Positions 25,942-35,304 of a stretch of DNA of 64,000 nucleotides are shown in pieces. Where the stretch lies: contig JAEDHK010000002.1 in NCBI GenBank assembly GCA_016297005.1, forward strand, positions 199,237 to 263,236. The letters are read 5' to 3'. Made by a program: the position numbers and the translations under genes. The notes below the pieces were generated by a model. It searched no databases. It was not told where the DNA came from and worked only from the letters and a program-made list of their open reading frames with translations. Source of the stretch: Clostridia bacterium (lineage in GTDB: Bacteria; Bacillota; Clostridia; Christensenellales; DTU072). Numbering within the stretch: the stretch's first letter is position 1; every line of letters begins with the position of its first letter.

Positions 25942-26672
25942 CCCTTCCCTCCCATGCATAAAAGATAAATTCCGTACAGCAAAACGAGATGCGACGGATA
26001 AAAAAAGTAAAAAAAGTACTTCATGCGCATTTTTCCGCGGCTTTCATTGTACAATGCCATTATCGGCACGGCAAGCAATCCCCATGCCTCCACCGTCCAT
26101 AATTTACCCATGAACACCGCAACGAGCATAATACCGAGCGCAAAAAAGAAAAGCCTGAGCCACTTTTTCTTCGTTAAGTACACGAGCCAGGGCAGAAGAA
26201 CTCCGCCGAAATAATAATCGATATGGACGATCAGACTTATTTCGTACACCAAAAAGGCGTACCCGAAGAAAAGAGCGAACCCCAACGCGGCGCCGTCGAT
26301 TCTCTTTGCTTTGCAAGCGGAAACAAAGTTACGCCATAAATAAATAAGCGCGATCGCAAAGCTGAACGAAAGAAAAACGTTCAGCATGTTATCTTTCATA
26401 ATGTAATAATAGACCAGGTGGAACAGCAGTCCCATCAACGTCATTACGCCGAGATAGCGGGCGCGATTTTTCGTATAGCGGCATCCTTCGGCAATAAAAA
26501 AGGCAAATATCGGAAAGGCCAGCCGTCCGACGCATCGCATCCACATCGCCGACGAAATATTGGGGAAAAAGAGTAAACCGACGTGATCGACGATCATAAA
26601 TAGAGCGGCCAATATCTTCAATTGATTTCCGCTCAAAAATCCCTCTTTCGTTCCGTTTCTTTCCCCTGTCAT
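25938..26672 (-). CDS. TraX-family membrane protein
   Basis: A 244-residue membrane protein with about eight hydrophobic segments. QLKILAALFMIVDHVGLLF at its start and GRLAFPIFAFFIAEG are signatures of the TraX family. TraX acetylates F pilin; most members in Clostridia have no known target. The ATG at 26672 lies only 6 nt after a -10 box and has a poor ribosome site, so the mRNA may be leaderless. The open frame could start earlier at a GTG inside the promoter. First gene of the GH78 operon. Confidence 0.85.
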   Translation of the reverse strand: MTGERNGTKEGFLSGNQLKILAALFMIVDHVGLLFFPNISSAMWMRCVGRLAFPIFAFFIAEGCRYTKNRARYLGVMTLMGLLFHLVYYYIMKDNMLNVFLSFSFAIALIYLWRNFVSACKAKRIDGAALGFALFFGYAFLVYEISLIVHIDYYFGGVLLPWLVYLTKKKWLRLFFFALGIMLVAVFMGKLWTVEAWGLLAVPIMALYNESRGKMRMKYFFYFFYPSHLVLLYGIYLLCMGGKG

Positions 26673-26678
26673 ATTTTG

Positions 26679-26707
26679 ATTGTAACCTCTTCCGCAAAAA
26701 AAGTCCA
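26679..26707 (-). promoter_or_regulatory. Promoter of the TraX-like operon, possibly leaderless
   Basis: TGGACT (26702-26707) and TACAAT (26679-26684) on the minus strand with 17-nt spacing. The -10 box ends 6 nt before the ATG. Confidence 0.5.
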
Positions 26708-26735
26708 CGGTTTGTAATTTTTTAATCGGAAATTT

Positions 26736-26764
26736 TTGACTTCCCTCCCGGACAGATTTATAAT
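26736..26764 (+). promoter_or_regulatory. Promoter of the DUF4234 gene
   Basis: TTGACT (26736-26741) and TATAAT (26759-26764) with 17-nt spacing. Confidence 0.85.
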
Positions 26765-26800
26765 AGATCCGGTTGAATACTGACTGATAAGGAGAAAAAT

Positions 26801-27181
26801 ATGGAAAAAAGAAATATTGCCACGCTGATCATTCTTTCCATCGTTACCTGCGGCATTTACGCGCTGTATTGGTTTGTTGTGACCACCAACGATATAGAAA
26901 ACGCCCTCGGGTCCAAAAGCGACGGCACCTGTAAAAGCGGCGGCGCCGCCCTGCTTCTGTCCATCGTTACTTGCGGTATTTATACCTTTTATTGGTACTA
27001 CAAAGAAGCGGAACGCATCGAAACGCTCAATAACGAACGCGGATTGCGCAGTTCTACCGAAGGATGGGTCTACATCCTGTTGTGCTTTATCGGCCTCGAA
27101 ATCGTCGCTATGGCTATCATGCAGGATCAGCTGAACCGCATCGTTGACGCGCCCGTCGTGAACGTCGCCGATGTCGAATAA
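26801..27181 (+). CDS. DUF4234 membrane protein
   Basis: A 126-residue protein with three hydrophobic segments. The duplicated motif SIVTCGIYALYW / SIVTCGIYTFYW is the mark of the DUF4234 family, of unknown function. The C-terminal helix is followed by a short soluble end. It starts behind AAGGAG, and the next gene overlaps its last 11 nt, so the two form one unit. Confidence 0.85.
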   Translation: MEKRNIATLIILSIVTCGIYALYWFVVTTNDIENALGSKSDGTCKSGGAALLLSIVTCGIYTFYWYYKEAERIETLNNERGLRSSTEGWVYILLCFIGLEIVAMAIMQDQLNRIVDAPVVNVADVE

Positions 27182-27623
27182 TCAAACGAAGAAAGCGAGA
27201 AAAAACCGCAAGAAAGCGCTGACCGTTCTGTTGCTCCTTGCGGTTTTTGCCATTTATTCCTTACTTGCGACGCATTATTTGGGACACGCCTGCCCGATTA
27301 ACCTCGTTTTCGGCGTTCCCTGTCCCGGATGCGGACTGACAAGAGCCGTTCTTTGTATCTTTCACGGAGACTTTTCCGGTGCGTTTTCGACGCACCCGCT
27401 CGTCTTTACTTTACCTGTCATTGCCGTTCTCCTGATCGTTGCATTCTTTTCTGAACGTTTTTGCGCTTCAAAAGTCTACTCCGCGCTATGTATCTCCTTT
27501 TCTCTCCTCTTCGTCGTCGTCTTCGTCTATCGCATGATCGTCCGTTTTCCGACCGAGGAGCCGATGACCTTTAATGAAAACTCCCTTCTTTTCTTTTTGA
27601 TAAGACTCTTTGAAAACAACTGA
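27171..27623 (+). CDS. DUF2752 membrane protein
   Basis: A 150-residue protein with a basic N-terminus, a first membrane helix and two further helices. The central motif GVPCPGCGLTRAVLCIFHGDF identifies DUF2752; its two Cys residues are conserved but the function is unknown. It overlaps the DUF4234 gene, a pairing often seen in Clostridia. No clear terminator is visible after it. Confidence 0.85.
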   Translation: MSNNQTKKARKNRKKALTVLLLLAVFAIYSLLATHYLGHACPINLVFGVPCPGCGLTRAVLCIFHGDFSGAFSTHPLVFTLPVIAVLLIVAFFSERFCASKVYSALCISFSLLFVVVFVYRMIVRFPTEEPMTFNENSLLFFLIRLFENN

Positions 27624-27853
27624 CCTCAACTATTTTACAAAAAAATAATGGTGCAACCATGAATTGACAAAATATACTTTTGGAATACCTTTTAGAATGA
27701 AATGGTATGCTAAAACAGAAAAGAGAAGCAACTCATGACGTGCGAAAAAACGCTTCCGGTTATCGTCCCTATACGAAGGCGGGGGACGACGCCGTTTCTG
27801 TAAAGGACTCTTAAAAGGGATTGTCCTTGCTTGTTCTCCGGGACAGAAAACCG

Positions 27854-30199
27854 TTACGAAAATCTTTTTTCGAGTATCTCGGCCATCTCGCGGGCGTCTT
27901 TACTGTACAACGCGCCGATCTGCTCGGCGAATTCGGCCGTAACGACGGCGCCACCGACCATAACGGTGACCTCGGGGTGCGTCTCGCGCAAAAGCGCGGT
28001 CGTCTCCGTCATACTGTCGAGAGTGGTCGTCATAAGAGCGCTCAAACCGACCACTTCGGGCTTATACCGTTCCACCGCGGCGAGGACTTCTTCTTTAGAG
28101 ACGTCTTTTCCGAGGTCGACGATACGATAGCCGTAGTTTCCGACGACCGCTTTTACGATATTTTTTCCGATGTCGTGGACGTCGCCCTTGACGGTAGCGA
28201 GAACGACGGTCGCTTTATAAGAGCCCCCTTCGGGGATAAAACGATTTTTTAAGAATTCGAGGACGGCTTTGGCCGCTTCGCTTCCGGCGATCAGTTGCGG
28301 CAGAAAGACTTTTCCGTCCGCATACAACGAGCCCAATCTGTTCAGACCGCCGATGACGTCTTCATCGATAATGGCGGCGAAATTATTTTCGTCGGCTTTT
28401 TCTTTGACTTGCGCCATGGCTTCGCCGACCAGACCGCGCACGATGGCGGCAGACAGATCGAGTTTTACTTCTTTCTTTTCCACTTCCACGCCCTGGCAAG
28501 CGGCGATATACTTTTCGCAAGAGGGATCGTTGCCGGTCAGAAGGTCGTACGCCGCCGCGTCGAACCCCGCTTTCAGCGTGGGATTGATGATCGCACTCGT
28601 CGTGCCGGCTTCCAAGGCCATGGTGTAAAAAGTAGAATTGATGATCGGCCTGTTGGGCAGTCCGAAACTGACGTTGCTAAGGCCCAGCGTCGTTTTGACT
28701 CCGATCTCTTGACGAAGTCTTTTTAAGACGTCCAGCGTGATGAGCGCATTGTTTTTATCCACGCTGACGGCCATAGTGAGCGGATCGAACAGAAATCTTT
28801 CTTTTTCGATTCCATACTTTTCCGCTTCGGAAAGGATACGCTTTGCGATTGCGATTCTGCCGTCGGCCGTTTCGGGAATGCCGTCTTCGTCCAGGCACAA
28901 AGCGACGACGTAGGATCCGTATTTTTTAGCGACGGGAAAAACGGCTTTCATACTTTCCATACTGCCGTTGACCGAATTGATCAGACATCTTCCGCACGCG
29001 ATCCGCACCGCTTTTTTCAATGCGTCGGCCTTGGCCGTGTCTATACACAGCGGCAGATCGACGATTCCCTGTATCTTCCGCACCGCTTGCGGCAACATCT
29101 CCGTTTCGTTAATGCCGGCGACGCCAAGGTTGACGTCGAGCACGTCCGCGCCTTCCTGCTTTTCGGCCATGCAAACGGAAAGCATATAGTCGAAGTCCGA
29201 GTTCAGGATCGCTTGCTTCAAGGTGGGCTTTCCGGTGGGATTCAGTCTCTCCCCGATCACGACGCTGTCCGTTCCGAACGCGACGACGCGCGAGGCCGAA
29301 CAGAGAGCATCTGGGACGGTATTGTGTTTCGAAACAGGTAAGTTTTCGGTCTTTTTTACCGTTTTTTCTATATATTCCGGAGTAGTACCGCAACAACCGC
29401 CGAGGATGTTTACGCCCGAGGCGCAAGCTTCTTTCATGACGTCGGAAAAGGCTTCCGCGTCGGTGTCGTAGATCGTCTTTCCGTTTTCCAACCGCGGCAG
29501 ACCGGCGTTCGGTTCTACAAAAACGGGAACGTAAGCGCAGGATACGAGTCTGCGGGCGTTATCCAGCATATCCCGGGGACCGGTGCCGCAATTAATCCCA
29601 ACGGCGTCGGCGCCGAGCGCCTGCATGGTAACGGCATAACTTTCTATGCTCGTTCCGGTGAACGTCCTGCCGCCCTTCTCGAACGTCATACTGCATAAAA
29701 TGGGCAAGTCGGTGTTCTCTTTGAACGCCAGAAAGGCCGCGCGCATTTCCTGCAAATCGCTGATCGTCTCTATAATAACGCCGTCGACGGGAAGACCGGC
29801 CACGATTCTTGCCTGTTCCGCAAACAGGTCGTAGGCCTCTTCAAAAGTAGTGCTGCCGTTGGGTTCGAGTAAGGCTCCGGTCGGGCCGCAATCGTACACG
29901 ACGTATTTTCCGTACTCGTCGGCGACCGAACGGGCAATCCCGACGGCGGCTTCGATGATATCGGAAAGAGAATAATTGCTTAAATCCGCCTTACGGGAGT
30001 TACAACCGAAAGTATCGGTAAGAACGGCGTCGGCGCCGGCCTCGAAAAAGGACCGATGCACAGCGGCTACCGCCTGCGGTTCGGTCAAAGGGTATAATTC
30101 GGGATGGGCGTCGGCAAGCCCCATGGCAAGGAAGGAAGAACCGCTTCCTCCGTCTAAATAAAACCTGCCTTTCAGCGCCTCTTTCAATGGTTTTTTCAT
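27854..30199 (-). CDS. metH: Cobalamin-dependent methionine synthase lacking the reactivation domain
   Basis: Transfers methyl from methyl-tetrahydrofolate to homocysteine through B12. The domains, in order, are: homocysteine/zinc domain (1-290, zinc Cys in GINCGTG and GGCCGTTP), pterin-binding domain (about 310-560, starting VIGERLNPTGKP) and B12 cap plus binding domain (about 580-781, with GDVHDIGKN, His as the cobalt ligand). It ends there at 781 residues, so the C-terminal SAM-binding activation domain of about 330 residues is absent. That short form is known in other Bacillota and Thermotoga. It overlaps the metF stop as TAATG. Confidence 0.93.
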   Translation of the reverse strand: MKKPLKEALKGRFYLDGGSGSSFLAMGLADAHPELYPLTEPQAVAAVHRSFFEAGADAVLTDTFGCNSRKADLSNYSLSDIIEAAVGIARSVADEYGKYVVYDCGPTGALLEPNGSTTFEEAYDLFAEQARIVAGLPVDGVIIETISDLQEMRAAFLAFKENTDLPILCSMTFEKGGRTFTGTSIESYAVTMQALGADAVGINCGTGPRDMLDNARRLVSCAYVPVFVEPNAGLPRLENGKTIYDTDAEAFSDVMKEACASGVNILGGCCGTTPEYIEKTVKKTENLPVSKHNTVPDALCSASRVVAFGTDSVVIGERLNPTGKPTLKQAILNSDFDYMLSVCMAEKQEGADVLDVNLGVAGINETEMLPQAVRKIQGIVDLPLCIDTAKADALKKAVRIACGRCLINSVNGSMESMKAVFPVAKKYGSYVVALCLDEDGIPETADGRIAIAKRILSEAEKYGIEKERFLFDPLTMAVSVDKNNALITLDVLKRLRQEIGVKTTLGLSNVSFGLPNRPIINSTFYTMALEAGTTSAIINPTLKAGFDAAAYDLLTGNDPSCEKYIAACQGVEVEKKEVKLDLSAAIVRGLVGEAMAQVKEKADENNFAAIIDEDVIGGLNRLGSLYADGKVFLPQLIAGSEAAKAVLEFLKNRFIPEGGSYKATVVLATVKGDVHDIGKNIVKAVVGNYGYRIVDLGKDVSKEEVLAAVERYKPEVVGLSALMTTTLDSMTETTALLRETHPEVTVMVGGAVVTAEFAEQIGALYSKDAREMAEILEKRFS

Positions 30200-31032
30200 T
30201 AAATCAGATCCTCGATCCCCGCCCGGACGTATTCGGCGGTATGGATATTATTCATAGTGTATAAATGAATGGATTTTACGCCCTCTCTGACCAGTCCGCG
30301 GATCTGTCTGACGGCATAATCCAATCCTGCTTTACATAGAGCGACTTCGTTATTTTCGTATTTGGAAAGCATTTTTGCCGCTTTTGACGGAATCCTTGCT
30401 CCGGAAAGTTGAACCATCCTGACAATTTGTTTTGCGGACGTTATGGGCATAATACCGGCAGAAAGGGTGGCGGTAACGCCTGCGGCGGTCGCCATGTCGC
30501 GCATATGGAGAAAATCTTTGTTATCAAAGAAAAGCTGGCTCAAAAAGGTTTTGACGCCGAGATCGTTTTTCATTTTCATCACTTGAATATCCCGGTCGAA
30601 AGAAGGGCTTTCCACGTGCCCTTCGGGATAGCAGGCGCCGTAAATATCGAACTCTCCGAAGGCGTTGATCTGTTCTATCAGATCGGTGGCGTGAACGAGA
30701 TCGTTCACTTTCTTTTCGGCGGTCAGATCGCCGCGCAACGCAAGGATGGACTTTATGCCGGCCTTTTTCATTTCTTCAAGCGACAGGTTTATGCTTTCGC
30801 GGGTCTGTCCCGCGCAAGTCAGGTGCGCCACGGCCGGGATCCCGTATGTATTTTGCAGATATTGACAAACCTCGGTAGTCAATCCCTTTTTCGCCTGTCC
30901 GGCGCTGTACGTCACGCTGATAAAATCAGGTGCGACTTTGCTCATTCCGACGAGACAGCCGTAGATCTTTTCGATGCCGTCCGATATCTTAGGTGGAAAA
31001 ATTTCCAAAGAAAAATCTAAATTTTTTGACAT
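30199..31032 (-). CDS. metF: Methylenetetrahydrofolate reductase
   Basis: Reduces methylene-THF to methyl-THF, the methyl donor used by the adjacent MetH. A TIM-barrel flavoprotein of 277 residues beginning with the family motif SLEIFPPK; it also shows ALRGD and YPEGH. The start at 31032 was chosen for this motif; the open frame runs on into the previous gene. It overlaps tcdA by 16 nt and metH by one nucleotide, so the four genes form one operon. No SAM riboswitch was seen upstream. Confidence 0.93.
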   Translation of the reverse strand: MSKNLDFSLEIFPPKISDGIEKIYGCLVGMSKVAPDFISVTYSAGQAKKGLTTEVCQYLQNTYGIPAVAHLTCAGQTRESINLSLEEMKKAGIKSILALRGDLTAEKKVNDLVHATDLIEQINAFGEFDIYGACYPEGHVESPSFDRDIQVMKMKNDLGVKTFLSQLFFDNKDFLHMRDMATAAGVTATLSAGIMPITSAKQIVRMVQLSGARIPSKAAKMLSKYENNEVALCKAGLDYAVRQIRGLVREGVKSIHLYTMNNIHTAEYVRAGIEDLI

Positions 31033-31697
31033 AAATCCGTTATTACCTCGCTTGCTGCTATCATTCCGGCCGTTGCCGGTACAAAGGCCGTGCTGCCTAT
31101 TTTTCCTCCGAAAGAACGAGGAAGTTCTTTGGAAAAAACTGTTTTTACTCCTTTCGTAACGCCTTCTTTTCTCAAACGGGAGCGTACCGCCCGCGCAAGA
31201 GGACATATTTCCGTTTTGGAGATATCGGCGACGATCAACTTATCCGGGCGCATTTTATTGCCCGTGCCCATGACCGAAACGACAGGGACTCCTGCGCGTA
31301 CGGCGCGTAAGATAACGTCCGTTTTTGCCGGCACGTCGTCAATGGCGTCGACCACGTAGTCGTATTCTTCGATCGGAACTTTCTCTTGCGTCGTTTCGTC
31401 GTAAAAAAGCGGGTAGGTCCTGACGTTAACGGAACTATTTACTTCCGTCGCCCTTTTTTTCGCCGCTTCGCACTTACTTAAACCGAGTGTTTTTTCGGTG
31501 GCGATAAGCTGTCTGTTGAGATCGGTCTCGGACACTTTGTCTCCGTCCACGACGCCGACGGTACCGACGCCCGAACGCACGAGCGCTTCGAAAACGTAGC
31601 TACCCACGCCGCCCACGCCGAAGAGCAAGACTTTCGATTGCGATAATTTCCGCAACCCCTCCTCTCCGAGCAGGAGTCTGATCCTTTCGTATCTCAT
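31017..31697 (-). CDS. tcdA: tRNA threonylcarbamoyladenosine dehydratase-like (ThiF family)
   Basis: An E1-like enzyme that cyclises the t6A37 modification in tRNA using ATP. The 226-residue protein has the ATP-binding GVGGVGSYV near residues 27-35, DLNRQL and VVDAIDD. The C-terminal sequence GSTAFVPATAGMIAASEV is typical. It overlaps the cvpA-like gene as TAATG and metF by 16 nt. Co-transcription with methionine genes has no obvious mechanistic reason. Confidence 0.88.
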   Translation of the reverse strand: MRYERIRLLLGEEGLRKLSQSKVLLFGVGGVGSYVFEALVRSGVGTVGVVDGDKVSETDLNRQLIATEKTLGLSKCEAAKKRATEVNSSVNVRTYPLFYDETTQEKVPIEEYDYVVDAIDDVPAKTDVILRAVRAGVPVVSVMGTGNKMRPDKLIVADISKTEICPLARAVRSRLRKEGVTKGVKTVFSKELPRSFGGKIGSTAFVPATAGMIAASEVITDLCQKI

Positions 31698-32269
31698 TAT
31701 TTAAACAGGACGTTGAAGTCGATGGGGTTATGCTTATAGAGGGCGTAAATAAGGCGCGCCGCCTTGTCGCCCGCAACTTGTTCAAGCCAGGTTTCCACCG
31801 CAGGAACGTCGGTCAGCACCGCAAGTGCGGCCAGTACGGCCCACACAAGAACCATCCAGAACGCACCGAACAAAATAGCTCCCAAAACGCGGTTGACGAT
31901 GTTCCGGACGCCGCCGATAGTCGATTTTTTATCCTTCGGCTCAAAGAGTTTACGCACAATAAAAAGGAGGATCAAACGAACCAATTCCACAACGATAAAC
32001 AGGATGACGTAATAGATCCAGGTCGCCACGTTGATTTTGGCGAGAATCTGAGCGAACTGCGCAAAGTATGCGTTGCCGCGGCCGATCCACGAAGCGACGA
32101 GCGGGATCGACGCAATCATTCCTCCGAACGTTATACAAAACCATACGGCGATCAGGTGTTTAACGATCCCGCCGGTACAGAATTTGAGCGTTTTTCCGAA
32201 GCCAAGCAAATAGCCGAATAGGATCGAAACCACGAGGCCTACAATGAAAATAATGCTATAAGTGTCCAT
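31697..32269 (-). CDS. CvpA-like membrane protein
   Basis: A 190-residue membrane protein with four hydrophobic segments (about residues 7-25, 35-60, 80-105 and 130-155). The pattern resembles the CvpA / colicin V production family, whose cellular role is unclear. It is first in the operon with tcdA, metF and metH. The ribosome site is AGGAGAGG. Confidence 0.65.
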   Translation of the reverse strand: MDTYSIIFIVGLVVSILFGYLLGFGKTLKFCTGGIVKHLIAVWFCITFGGMIASIPLVASWIGRGNAYFAQFAQILAKINVATWIYYVILFIVVELVRLILLFIVRKLFEPKDKKSTIGGVRNIVNRVLGAILFGAFWMVLVWAVLAALAVLTDVPAVETWLEQVAGDKAARLIYALYKHNPIDFNVLFK

Positions 32270-32298
32270 AACTTACCTCTCCTGTCGGTTTGCTTTTC

Positions 32299-32327
32299 AG
32301 TATAACATATGAAAAATCGTTTTTCAA
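32299..32327 (-). promoter_or_regulatory. Promoter of the cvpA-tcdA-metF-metH operon
   Basis: TTGAAA (32322-32327) and TATACT (32299-32304) on the minus strand with 17-nt spacing. Confidence 0.8.
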
Positions 32328-32369
32328 ATGCTTTTCCGCATTTTTCTGTTTCCGACGAAAGATTACGTT

Positions 32370-33473
32370 TTAAGAATCTTCGGCAATCGGGACGTCGACT
32401 CTTTTTTCGGGTACTTTTCGTCTTAAAAATTTCGCCCGCAAAAGGTCCTGGATCACCGCCGTGATCGGCACACCGAGAAAAAGCCCCCAAAAACCGAACA
32501 GTCCGCCCCAGACAGGCACGGAAACGGCAATCCAGAATCCGCTCAGTCCGACGTACTTACCCACGATAACCGGATACGTGGTAAAAGATTCGATCTGTTG
32601 CAGAACAAAGACGGCGACAACGAAAACAAGGCACTTGACGGGGCTGACGGAAAAGACGAGAACGCAACACAGCGCGCCGCCAATATATGCGCCGACGATG
32701 GGAACGAGGTTTGAAAGTCCTATCACGAAGCCGATCAACGCGGGATACGGCACGCGGAGCAAGCTCATAACGAGATAACAAGCCGCTCCCAGAATAAAAG
32801 CTTCCGTTACCTGTCCTCCCAGATAGCGTGAAAACTTATGAAGGATTTTCTTTAAAAAAGAAAACACCTTTTCCGCTTTTTCCGTAGGCATCGCAAGCAG
32901 GACGGTGTGTCTGAATTGTCTTTTTACTCCGTCGCGACAAGCAAGCAGCAGCAAACCGATAAACGCGCCGAAAAGCACGTTATACGTACCGGTAAAGATA
33001 TCGGATACCTGTTCTACCATCGCCGGGACGTATTCGGAAAACCGTTCTGTCAGATAGGCATAAACTTTTCTTCCCAGGTCGAACAAAAGACTGAAAAAAG
33101 CGTTCGATCGGGCAAGCTCGTTCCTCGACGACGGAGAAGACAATTTTTCCGCGATATCCTTGACGCTTTCTATGCTTTGCGGCAGGATCATCGTGACGAG
33201 CAACGTCAGCGCGCCGCCGACGAGGATCAACGTACACAGGTAAGACAGAATCTTTTTCGGCTTTTCTTTTCTGATTTTTCCGAACGCTTTATTACAGAAA
33301 AAGTCGTACGGAACGGAAAGGATCATAAAAAACAAAACCCCGAAAAAGACCGGTTTTGATACGGTAAAAAGTTTATCGAAAAATCCGGAAACCACCGAAA
33401 AATCGAAAACGACGAAAAGAGCGAGCGTCAAAAAGGCCAGTTTAATAAGATAATCGGCATACTTTTTCTTCAT
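32370..33473 (-). CDS. AI-2E family permease-like membrane protein
   Basis: A 367-residue membrane protein with about eight hydrophobic segments. The C-terminal block VPYPALIGFVIGLSNLVPIVG and GLFLGVPITAV identifies the AI-2E (TqsA/YtvI) transporter family. Members move diverse small molecules or ions; the substrate here is unknown. The ATG at 33473 has no good ribosome site, and a TATACT box lies only 6 nt before it. A TTG 18 nt earlier is a possible alternative start. Divergent from the 33559 gene. Confidence 0.82.
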   Translation of the reverse strand: MKKKYADYLIKLAFLTLALFVVFDFSVVSGFFDKLFTVSKPVFFGVLFFMILSVPYDFFCNKAFGKIRKEKPKKILSYLCTLILVGGALTLLVTMILPQSIESVKDIAEKLSSPSSRNELARSNAFFSLLFDLGRKVYAYLTERFSEYVPAMVEQVSDIFTGTYNVLFGAFIGLLLLACRDGVKRQFRHTVLLAMPTEKAEKVFSFLKKILHKFSRYLGGQVTEAFILGAACYLVMSLLRVPYPALIGFVIGLSNLVPIVGAYIGGALCCVLVFSVSPVKCLVFVVAVFVLQQIESFTTYPVIVGKYVGLSGFWIAVSVPVWGGLFGFWGLFLGVPITAVIQDLLRAKFLRRKVPEKRVDVPIAEDS

Positions 33474-33558
33474 ACTCTTAGTATACGACAAAATTCGTCC
33501 TAAATTCCCGTTTCAAACTCTTTTTAAACGGGTACAATCAAGAGCGGGTGAGAACTGT

Positions 33559-34524
33559 ATGAGAACGAAAAATCATTTTTGCGTGGGAGAGGGTCCGGAC
33601 GGATTTTTAAAGGCGTTGTCCGGTTTCTATCCGGCCGGACGGGTCGCCGTCCTTTGTCGGAACCTGCTTGAGGGACAAAGGGTGGCGGCCCCTCTTCTTC
33701 GCAAATACAAAGTAAATCTTCTTTCTCTTGAAGAGAAAGAGAACCGAAAAGAGGACGTCCGGTTCGTCGTCGGCGTCGGCGGTCCAGAAATCGCCGATCA
33801 GACGCGAGCCTTTGCCGGCGACGTTCCGTTCGCCTTTTACGCCGGCCGCGCCGACTATCGCTTTCTGAACTCTTTCGACGGTACGGGCCGGTTGTCCGAG
33901 TTCGCCTATCTCGATCTGTCGTCCGCAAGAACGGACGCAGGGACGATCGCAGTATACTCTTCTTTGTTCTGTCTCTGGTGCGAGTGTCGTTTGCGTCTGT
34001 TCGAAAAAAGCTATCTTCCTTTTCTCGATAAAGAATTACTCGCCTATTGCGAAAGCATGGAGCGCGTTCTTGGCGGGAAGTGCGACAAAGAAGAATTTTT
34101 GTCGGAAGCATTACGCCTTATCGCATTGTCGAGCGGACGCCTGAAAAACGAAAAGGGACTGTACGTTATGGCGGCGACCGCCGATCTTACGCCCGAAAAA
34201 CAGTTTGTCGGCGCTTATTTTACACTTGCGATGACGTTTAACTTTACAAAAATCCCTTTCAGTGATATCCTGTATTTGTCGGAAGAAGACGCCTGCTTCG
34301 AATACGACGAAGAGGTCCTTCCGGACAAAGAAAAAATGAAGAGCTTCGCCCGTCGCATGAAAGCGATGACGGCCTTGCCGGAAGTCAGTCCGAAAGAGAT
34401 CCTTTCTCTTCTCTCTTCCGCCCGTTCGTCCGATTTGCCTTTACTGTCCCGCGCCGCGCACCGAGGTCTCTTCGAAGGATCGGAAAATGAAAAATTTACA
34501 AGAGATCGGCGTGTTTTTGTTTGA
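33559..34524 (+). CDS. Unknown protein with a dehydrogenase-like N-terminus
   Basis: A 321-residue protein that I do not recognise firmly. The N-terminal third (VGEGPDGFLKALSGF, then FVVGVGGPEIADQTRAFA near residues 70-87) resembles the nucleotide-binding part of iron-dependent alcohol or glycerol-1-phosphate dehydrogenases. The metal-ligand His residues of those enzymes are not evident. The middle is helical. The HAD-phosphatase gene starts inside its last 38 nt, so they are co-expressed. It may be a diverged, non-catalytic relative. Confidence 0.45.
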   Translation: MRTKNHFCVGEGPDGFLKALSGFYPAGRVAVLCRNLLEGQRVAAPLLRKYKVNLLSLEEKENRKEDVRFVVGVGGPEIADQTRAFAGDVPFAFYAGRADYRFLNSFDGTGRLSEFAYLDLSSARTDAGTIAVYSSLFCLWCECRLRLFEKSYLPFLDKELLAYCESMERVLGGKCDKEEFLSEALRLIALSSGRLKNEKGLYVMAATADLTPEKQFVGAYFTLAMTFNFTKIPFSDILYLSEEDACFEYDEEVLPDKEKMKSFARRMKAMTALPEVSPKEILSLLSSARSSDLPLLSRAAHRGLFEGSENEKFTRDRRVFV

Positions 34525-35263
34525 CATGGACGGCACCCTGAACATGGGCGAACAACCGATTGACGGCGCGATGGAAACGTTGCGCATTCTCAACGCCAAA
34601 GGAAAAAAAGTTTACTTCGTTACCAATAACAGCTCCAAAGCCCGCGTTGACTATCAAAAGAAGATAAAACGCCTCGGTTACGACGCTGACTTAGACCAGA
34701 TCGTGACGTCCGGCATGGCGACCGCTTCTTACCTGAACAAGAACTTTCCGGGCAAAAAAATATATGTTTTAGGAACAGAAACGCTGAAATCCGAACTGAA
34801 AGACTATCACGTTATTATTACCGAAGAAGAAGACGCCGACGTCATGGTGCTTGCTTTCGATACCGAGCTTACATACAAAAAGTTATGGAAAGCGACCAAT
34901 ATCGTCGCCGCAAACAAGCCTTATATCGCCACCCATCCCGATTTCGTCTGTCCGTCCGATCACGGCAATATGCCCGACGTGGGCGCCTATATAGCGTTGG
35001 TAGAAAAAGTGACCGGGCGTTTGCCCGACGTTATCGTCGGCAAGCCGTACGCTCCCATGGCCGAATTTACCGCCGATTTTTGCGGGGTAAGTTACGATAA
35101 AATGGCCTTTGTGGGCGACAGACTTTACACCGACATAAAATTCGCCGTCAACAACGGCATGACGGGTATCCTCGTCATGACGGGAGAAACAACGAAAGAA
35201 ATGCTCGCTTCCAGCGACGTCCGTCCCGATTTCGTTCTGGACAGCGTTAACGATTTAAGATAG
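34487..35263 (+). CDS. HAD-IIA phosphatase (NagD/4-nitrophenylphosphatase-like)
   Basis: A cytosolic phosphatase of 258 residues, substrate unknown (sugar or nucleotide phosphate). HAD motif I FLFDMDGTL gives the nucleophile Asp near residue 13. Motif II is VTNNSSK near 45, motif III includes the Lys in VGKPYAP, and motif IV is FVGDRLYTD near 208. The cap domain lies between motifs II and III. Its start overlaps the upstream gene by 38 nt. Confidence 0.92.
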   Translation: MKNLQEIGVFLFDMDGTLNMGEQPIDGAMETLRILNAKGKKVYFVTNNSSKARVDYQKKIKRLGYDADLDQIVTSGMATASYLNKNFPGKKIYVLGTETLKSELKDYHVIITEEEDADVMVLAFDTELTYKKLWKATNIVAANKPYIATHPDFVCPSDHGNMPDVGAYIALVEKVTGRLPDVIVGKPYAPMAEFTADFCGVSYDKMAFVGDRLYTDIKFAVNNGMTGILVMTGETTKEMLASSDVRPDFVLDSVNDLR

Positions 35264-35304
35264 CTAAAAAATCGCCTTATAAGGCGTTATTATCGGGAGG
35301 ACTC

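Noticed and set aside
27740..27800. Very short open frame starting at an ATG near 27735
   Set aside because: Only 17 codons, with no ribosome site and no recognisable peptide.
29325..29336. Further parS site
   Set aside because: TGTTTCGAAACA is a palindrome but lacks the central CACGTG spacing of parS.
32270..32369. SAM riboswitch or T-box before the methionine operon
   Set aside because: The space between promoter and start codon is about 25 nt, too short for either element.
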